From: Rhodotorula mucilaginosa
Lineage: Eukaryota; Basidiomycota; Microbotryomycetes; Sporidiobolales; Sporidiobolaceae
Length of the DNA stretch: 64,000 bases
NCBI GenBank assembly: GCA_034406715.1
Contig: CP137867.1
Span: 372,001 to 436,000 of the forward strand
Reading direction: 5' to 3'
How positions within the stretch are numbered: position 1 is the stretch's first letter; every line of letters starts with the position of its first letter. Under the pieces are notes generated by a model that made no database searches, was not told the DNA's origin, and saw only the letters and a list, made by a program, of their open reading frames with translations. Shown here piece after piece: positions 58,111 through 64,000 of the stretch. A program made the position numbers and the translations under genes.

Positions 58111-59319
58111 ATGACCGCTTCAGCTCGACCGCAGGAGAGCACCTACCTGTCGGAGAGCTCACCACCGCGAGCCGCTTCGCTCAACCTCGTCGATACGGAG
58201 GACTACCTCGAGCGCATCCACCTCGACAAGCAGGTCGCAAGCGAACCGCCTTCGTACGACTTACTCTCCAAGCTCTCGGTCGCGCACCATCTGGCAGTCC
58301 CGTTCGATACGAGTGCGTTGCATGTTCCGCTCGAGGCGTGGGATAAACGAGACGAACGGCGACTCGGAGTCAAAGAGGGACCAGGCGTCGAGCTGGGCAA
58401 GGCCAACTTTGATCGCATCGTCAAGAGGAGACACGGCGGGTTCTGCTACTCGCAAAATCCGCTCTTTGCGTCGCTGCTCCGAGGTGTGTATCAAAGGCGA
58501 CGATTCTCTCTTTTGACTTCTCACGGAGCATGCTGATCTCATATTGCTTTTCGTAACAGGTTTCGGATTCCGGGTCAGCGAGGTTCCGGCACGTGTGTTC
58601 ATGAACCGCGGAAAAGACCCGAAAGAAGCGGGTTATGCGTGGAGCTGTGTGAGTCGGATCCGAGATACCGCAGAATCTGGTCTGACGGAACAGGTTGCCC
58701 ACAGAACACCCACGTCGCTCTGATTGTCGACTGGACAGACTCGAATGGAAGGTACCTGGTCGACGTTGGCTTCGGTGGCGGCGGTCCCCCATATCCGATT
58801 CCGCTCAAAGATGGCGAAACGGCAGCTTCCCTTTCGAAGAGCGAGTCGTTCCTCCTCCGCGAGGAGCAGATGCCCGTGGACAAGGCCCACCCGATTATGC
58901 ACGATCCGCCAGCCGGCTGGACCCTTTATCGACGGATCGTACCGGCGGGCGCCATCATCGAGCTCCATTCCGACGCCGAGTCGGTACCAGACTCGTACTG
59001 GACGCCGTGCATTCATTTCTCACTCTCGACGATGACCCCCGAAGACACTATGATGGGAAACCACTTCAACTGTACGCACGACCGCGCGGGCTTCACCGGC
59101 GTTTTCGTCGTGTCGCGTCTGCTCAAGAACGGCGGACGCCAAACCCTGTGCCGAGGCATTCCTGCCATTGACGCCGGAGCGCCCGACGACGGCTGGGCCT
59201 ACGCAAAACTCTACTCCAAAGACAGCATCAAGGGAGAGGAATACGGCATAGAATGGGTCCCTTACAACGTCAAGGCGATAGGAGAGGTCCTGGTAGAAAA
59301 GTTTGGCTTTACACTTTAG
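58111..59319 (+). CDS. Arylamine N-acetyltransferase
   Basis: Three exons (58111-58483, 58560-58646, 58694-59319) give 361 aa. NAT enzymes transfer acetyl (or malonyl/propionyl) groups from CoA to arylamines by a Cys-His-Asp triad. The Cys is in RRHGGFCYSQNPLF (about 111), the His in NTHVALIVDW and the Asp in YLVDVGFGGGGP. The N-terminal 55 residues are a non-conserved extension. Fungal NATs detoxify plant- or fungus-derived arylamines such as benzoxazinone breakdown products; which substrate applies here is unknown. The second intron begins GTGTGA, and the junction YAWSCCPQNTHVAL restores the family spacing. It is convergent with HOP1, with 172 bp between stops. Confidence 0.9.
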
Positions 59320-59491
59320 AAGCAAGCGTCCACACGAACCTGACGTAGAAAGCAATATACGATATTTCAAGCAACAGAGCAGAAGCAACAGAGCAGAAGC
59401 TACTACGACAGGATGAAAAAACAAACAAGCTGGACCCTTCAAGCATATCAAATCGTCTCCAGTTCTGCCGGCGCACGTCACAGCCTCGCGA

Positions 59492-62400
59492 TTAGACTTC
59501 GACTTCGGTCGCTTCGCTGCACTTTTGCCTCTTGCGCGATGGGGAGTGACCGGAAGAGTCTTCGCCGGCTGCTGTGTTGGGATCAAGCTCGGCCATGAAC
59601 GGCCTCTTGTTCGAGGCGGCGGCGGAGGACGACGAAGGCGGTTCCTGCGCATGAGAGGATGATTTCCCGTCAGACACTAGCTTTGCTGGTTGACGTTGAC
59701 AGACCTGTGTCAGACAAGGGACGCACCTTGTCGGCCGACGGTTGACGCGCAGCACCGAGAGCGGCGGTCCGAGCAGGCAGAGCGGTAGAGGCACGAGAGA
59801 CAGCCGGAGAAGCTTGGCGAGATTCTTCGTCGATGATCGTATCTGGCTGCGAGCCCTCAAGGAGGGTCTCCGGGACGAGCTCTTTCCGGGAGCCTTGAGC
59901 ATCCGTAGCGCCGTGCGCCGAGGTAGAAGCTAAAGCAGGCTCGTCACTCTGTTTCAAGTCTGGTTAGTCGGGGATCGGCAGGCTTGATGAGAAAGAGAGA
60001 GGTTAGAGGGCGTGCCATGACCACATCTTCTTTTTCAGCTTCAACGGTGGTGCCCTCGAGGAGCGAAAGAATGGCGAGCTCGGCGCCCCGGCCAGGCGTG
60101 AAATACTCTTGCTTCTTGCGCTTGACCTGCTTGCTGGTCCTGTGCGGGGAGGGCTATGAGAAGGGAGGCTCACCGCTCTCCTTATAGGAGGAGACCACGG
60201 ACTTGTTAACAACTTGAGGTGCAGCCTTGAGCGATCCGATCTGCGAACCGACTTTTCCCTTTCCCTTTCTGGAGGCGCCTTGCTCAACGATGAACGATTC
60301 GGCTTTGAGCCGCTTGAGTACCTGACCGGCCGTCGCATTATCAACGGCTATAGGAGGTCAAATCAGCCGGAGCGGTGGTAGCAAGTAAGAAGCGCAGGGG
60401 GAGAAGAAACGAACCGAGGTATTTTCCGAGATCCTTCGTGCTCATGACTCCACCATGCCAGACAGCGTCGATGGCTGCGAGCACAGTATGGTAAGTCTTG
60501 TAAGCGGGACTAGAGCGGGAGTCGATCGAAACGCACCGCGCCGGAACAGGGTCAGACTGCGGAGCTCGGCCAGCGCATGCGTGATGTCGGCCTCCTTCTC
60601 CGGCTGCAGGCTCGCTTCGGCCACGCCTTTCTCAGCTCGACAGTGGTAGCAAACAAAGACGTCCGGGATGGAACTGTCGCGGGCGTCTTCGAAACCGTAG
60701 CAGATGGCGTGCTTCCAGACTTCGCAGGCTGTTCGGAAGGTTTGAACCGTCAGAACCAGACGTCGCTTAGGGCTATTCGGAGGGTCGAGCTTACTCGAGC
60801 AGCAAATCATCGCGCCGTCGTCCTCCTTGTCACCTGTAAGACCGTTTGTCAGCCGCTTTTACTCAGAGTGCCGGTTGTGCGGCAATGAGAACGCACCGCA
60901 TTCGCACGCGTCGGCGGTGAAGCTCGTCCGCCCACGAGTGCTGCGCCGCGTAGGACCGAGCTTCTTCCCCGCGGGCTCTTTGGTACCGCGCGCCGCGATG
61001 GAAGCGGAACCTTCGATCGTGTCTGGCTCGGCAAGCGAATCAAGCGGCGTCTCCTTGGGGTTCAAGGTGGCTTTTGCTGAAAGCTGCGAGTCTGCAGTGA
61101 CGAGGATCGCGTTAGCCGGCTGGAGCTATGTGATCCGTACAGTAAAGGGAACGGGAATACTCACAATCGAACAGCTGCGTCTCCGGTTGGACCGCCTGCG
61201 CCGGCTCGACCGCTTTCCCCTTTCCCTTGAAGGCCACCCCGAGACCGCTACCGGACGCGTGTGCGCTAGCCTCGTGCCGCACTTGCTCCTCGCGAGCTTC
61301 GACGACCTGCGTCTGGAACGACTTGACGCGGGAGACGACCGGCTCGATTTGAGTTGCCGGCAAGCTGTTGGTCGGCGGACGCTTCTCGGTCGCCGCGATC
61401 TTCACGTAGAATAGGATGGTGGACGTTCAGTACATGCGCCATTCCCGACACGGAAGGCGATCAGGAGAAGGGGACGCACCGCACGCCGCAGCGCCTCGTT
61501 GTCCGACATGTGCGAGTCGACGATCGTCTCTTCCATCCTCCCCTGCGGTTCAAACACCGCCTCTGGGTTCGGCAAGATGCCCGCGCGCTTCTTGAGCTTG
61601 ATCATTTCCTCGTCTTCACCCTCCAGGACCGTTTCCATCGGGAGGAAACGCCCCGACAGGTCTCTGATTCCAACCGGCGCCGCTTCGACCACTTTGGCAT
61701 CCTCATCGGTGACGGTCTGGACGAGGGCTTCGGCGTCCCAGACGACGGGACGGGTCTCGGCGTCGCGTTTGTTGCGAGCGAGGGCTTCGTCGGGAGAGAC
61801 GTTCTCGTCGTACGTGACGTCGAGGATGTGGGCGATCGAGACCGTATGCAGCGCCACGCTGGATTGTTGCGGGGAGCACACGCGGGTGCCAAAAGGTCAG
61901 GAGAATACTCTCAAGCGAGCGAATAGCTAAGGAAGCCGAACGCGCACCCGTGGTAGCCGGTCGACACGCTGCCGAGAGTTCCAAAGTCCGGCGCATCTTG
62001 CATCGACGGCGTCGTGACGCTGTAGCCCGGCGCATCGAACGGGACGGGGCTGGAAACACGATGCCGAAATCATCAGTACAGACTTTCAGATCCGCAAAAA
62101 GGAGAAGTCCCTCACTGGAAACACGGAGGCTCGTAATCTGCTGGCGTGTCGTCGGTGTAGAAGAGCCGGATGTTGATGTACCGCCGGCGCGGCAGTTCGT
62201 CCAGGACTTGGGTATTCGTGATGAGGCTAGGAGAAGTCGTCTGTCAGTGTTCAGCGGGGCATGGTGAAAACACGGAGGGTTCAGGACAAACTTCTTGATC
62301 AACTGCTGGACTTGACGCTTGATGTCGCTCATCTTGCGCGGCTTGTTGCGGGGCAGCAGGTCGCTTCCCATCGACGAGAGGTCCATACCGCTCAGCTGTT

Positions 62401-63360
62401 CTGCGACTTGCATATCCGGGTGCTGAATGAAGGCACGGAGCGCGTTCAAGTCAGCGAAACAGAAGAAAACAACTCGGGAGGTCACCGTGCCACGCAAGTA
62501 GAAAGCAGGTGGCCGAGGCTTACCTTGTTGCCTTCCGCATCCGTTTCGTACGTGAACGTGAACGTGTAGCTTTCGACGATGTTTGTCGGTTCGTCGGGGT
62601 CGAGGTAGATCACGAATACTGTTCGACGACGTCCAGAACCGTTCAGCCTCGCAGCAAGCATGCCGTCGTGACGCTGCGCTCGCGCGAGCTCACCGAGTTT
62701 GTGCAGATACCCCTTTTCGATCGCCTGAGCAGCCCCGAGCTCCTGCCGAGTCAGACCGAAGATGCGCGCGCGTGAGCTGGAAAATCACTCGTTTCGGTAG
62801 AAAATGACGAGACTTCGACGCACGAGGTAGTCGATCAACTTGTTTGTCTCTGGCGAGCTCCCTCTCTTGAGTTTCTTGACCCGGACCGAGGTGTACTCGT
62901 CCTGCGGAGGCTTCTTGCCTTGCACCTTCTGCAGTTGCGAGTCGGACAAGAGGTCGGGCGGACGGCGCGCGACGAGTTTGCAGTCGGTGAACGACTCTTC
63001 CGGGAGTAGGCCGCTGATACAGAGGTTCGGAAAGGCTCGCTCTGTCAGTACGCGAAGCGCAACAGTCTCGTCGGCGAGCAGACTCACCGCAAGTAGGCGA
63101 TGCAGCCGATGCCGGTCTCGAGCAGCTCCTGCGCGGGCGACAGAGCGATCAGCGGCTCGGCCAGCCTTGCGAGCATGGTCACGGGACCACTCTAGCCTAC
63201 CTTGACTTGCTGCAGGCTCGACTGCAGCGTCACGACGCGGTCTTGAACGCCTTGGACGGTGGGGCGCATGCGCTGTCCAGGACGGCGACGACACCGTGAG
63301 CAAGCCGCGGAAGGCGGTGAGGCAGCGTGCACAGGGTGCCAAACCCCTCACCTGTGCCAT
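59492..63360 (-). CDS. HOP1: Meiotic HORMA-domain axis protein
   Basis: Nineteen exons give 844 aa: 63360-63352, 63272-63201, 63128-63088, 63013-62824, 62742-62694, 62618-62524, 62422-62292, 62226-62116, 62049-61948, 61858-61480, 61399-61165, 61091-60897, 60833-60795, 60728-60537, 60474-60415, 60347-60203, 60139-60025, 59948-59727, 59644-59492. The HORMA domain spans about residues 13-265 (LLETGIGCIAYLRGLLPEE, AIEKGYLHKLVFVIYLD, NIVESYTFTFTYETD, DELPRRRYINIRLFYTDDTP). A PHD-like finger at about 533-595 (GAMICCSTCEVWKHAICYGF ... VFVCYHC) and a winged-helix-like segment (ATAGQVLKRLKAESFIV, GAELAILSLLEGTTVEAE) match the chromatin-binding region described for Hop1 proteins. It should organise chromosome axes and promote double-strand breaks and homologue pairing in meiosis. 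Intron 16 uses the GTCCGT donor. The first coding exon is 9 nt. Confidence 0.9.
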
Positions 63361-63549
63361 CTTGACTACGTTCGAGCCCGCAGGCGCCTGTACAGAGCCT
63401 GGACGTGAGAAGACAACTTTGAAAAAGTTGACATTCCAATCCTCGACGGACGCGGACCTCGGGCGGACGGAACCTGTTCTTGCTCCTCACCCACACCTAC
63501 CAAGTCCCTACGGACAGCGTCACAAGCAACATCTAACACAAAGGAAACC
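63361..63549. promoter_or_regulatory. Short divergent promoter HOP1 / hybrid-binding protein
   Basis: Only 189 bp separate the two ATGs, so the two genes must share promoter sequence. No specific motif was recognised. Confidence 0.5.
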
Positions 63550-63873
63550 ATGGGAAAGCGTACTAAACCGGGCTTCTACGCCGGTGAGCTCCCCAGATCC
63601 CCCTCACGCCGAGTGTTCTCCCTCCGAACCGGATCTGACCGTCTCGACGTACGCGTGACAGTCCGCGTCGGTCGCACGCCAGGAGTCTACGGTGACTGGC
63701 TCATGTGCTTGCGCCAAGTCAACCGCTGGCCCGGCGCGAGGTACAAGAAATTCCCGACGGAAGCGGAGGCGTGGGCGTTCGTCGGCGGCGCCGCCGACGG
63801 CGGCAGCAGCGCGGCCGGACAAGGCTCGAGGGCCAGCAAGTCGTCGAACACTCAGAAGAAGGGGAAGAAATGA
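63550..63873 (+). CDS. Small stand-alone RNase H1 N-terminal (hybrid-binding) domain protein
   Basis: Two exons (63550-63583, 63662-63873) give 81 aa. The start context is AACCATGG. Nearly the whole protein is one RNase H1 N-terminal domain: FYAVRVGRTPGVYGDW, then CLRQVNRWPGARYKKFPTEA and EAWAFV, which lines up without gaps with the hybrid-binding domain of animal RNase H1. That domain binds RNA:DNA hybrids and double-stranded RNA. A Gly/Ala-rich and then Ser/Lys-rich basic tail (QKKGKK) follows and ends at TGA. No RNase H catalytic domain is present before the window ends 127 bp later, so it looks like a binding-only protein. An alternative spliced form reaching a distant catalytic exon cannot be excluded from this window. 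Confidence 0.82.
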   Translation: MGKRTKPGFYAGELPRSPSRRVFSLRTGSDRLDVRVTVRVGRTPGVYGDWLMCLRQVNRWPGARYKKFPTEAEAWAFVGGAADGGSSAAGQGSRASKSSNTQKKGKK

Positions 63874-64000
63874 GGAGGCTGCGGGACGGTTGACAATTTG
63901 AGGTGCGTGTAAGGCTTTCAGCGATCTCGGTTCGTAGAATCTCGGAACCAACTCGGACCCCCTTTGCCAGGTCCGGAGGCGCCTCGTGCAACGAAGGTTG

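Overview
This window is nuclear DNA of a fungus, most likely a basidiomycete yeast of the Microbotryomycetes (Rhodotorula/Rhodosporidium/Sporobolomyces-like). The inference rests on high GC content, dense genes on both strands, many short phase-variable introns (about 41-160 nt) with a recurrent CTGAC/CTAAC branch-like motif, and gene families typical of basidiomycetes. All coordinates of spliced genes come from reading splice sites by hand and checking that phases close. I placed about 156 introns in 22 protein genes. I saw no tRNA, rRNA, transposon, CRISPR array or virus-derived element.

Layout. 0.5-3.2 kb: Ser-rich orphan protein (+). 3.4-6.4: Rco1-like double-PHD protein (-). 7.8-11.6: COG1 (+). 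11.7-15.0: kexin KEX2 (-). 15.4-17.8: replication protein A large subunit RFA1 (-). 18.2-20.8: CWF19L1/Drn1 (+). 21.2-24.5: beta-propeller plus inositol polyphosphate 5-phosphatase (+). 24.6-26.6: UDP-glucuronate decarboxylase (-). 26.9-28.0: eIF3j/HCR1 (+). 28.5-30.3: class II aldolase FBA1 (+). 30.9-32.1: FAHD1-like hydrolase (-). 32.7-34.6: fructose-1,6-bisphosphatase FBP1 (+). 34.9-38.5: DOA1/PLAA (+). 38.6-42.4: GH2 beta-mannosidase (-). 42.5-43.6: histidine phosphatase (+). 44.3-49.7: P4-ATPase flippase (+). 50.4-52.1: UPF0658-like Golgi membrane protein (-). 52.3-54.0: PMP3-like membrane protein with a long tail (+). 54.8-57.6: secreted alkaline phosphatase (+). 58.1-59.3: arylamine N-acetyltransferase (+). 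59.5-63.4: meiotic HORMA protein HOP1 (-). 63.5-63.9: 81-aa RNase H1-type hybrid-binding-domain protein (+).

The genes are mostly unrelated housekeeping functions, so this is core genome and not an accessory island. Local themes are a carbon-metabolism stretch (FBA1, an FAHD1-like putative oxaloacetate decarboxylase, FBP1) and membrane-traffic genes (COG1, KEX2, flippase, UPF0658).

I did not find a clear new multi-gene system. The strongest leads concern gene structure. The first is a beta-mannosidase intron that seems to start with AT, where the only canonical alternative I found deletes the catalytic acid/base. Others are a 4-nt internal exon, tandem 12- and 6-nt exons in aldolase, a terminal exon consisting only of ATG TAG, GC-AG introns, and a recurrent GTCCGT donor. 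Two further leads are the stand-alone hybrid-binding protein next to HOP1 and the orphan protein rich in RRxS sites.
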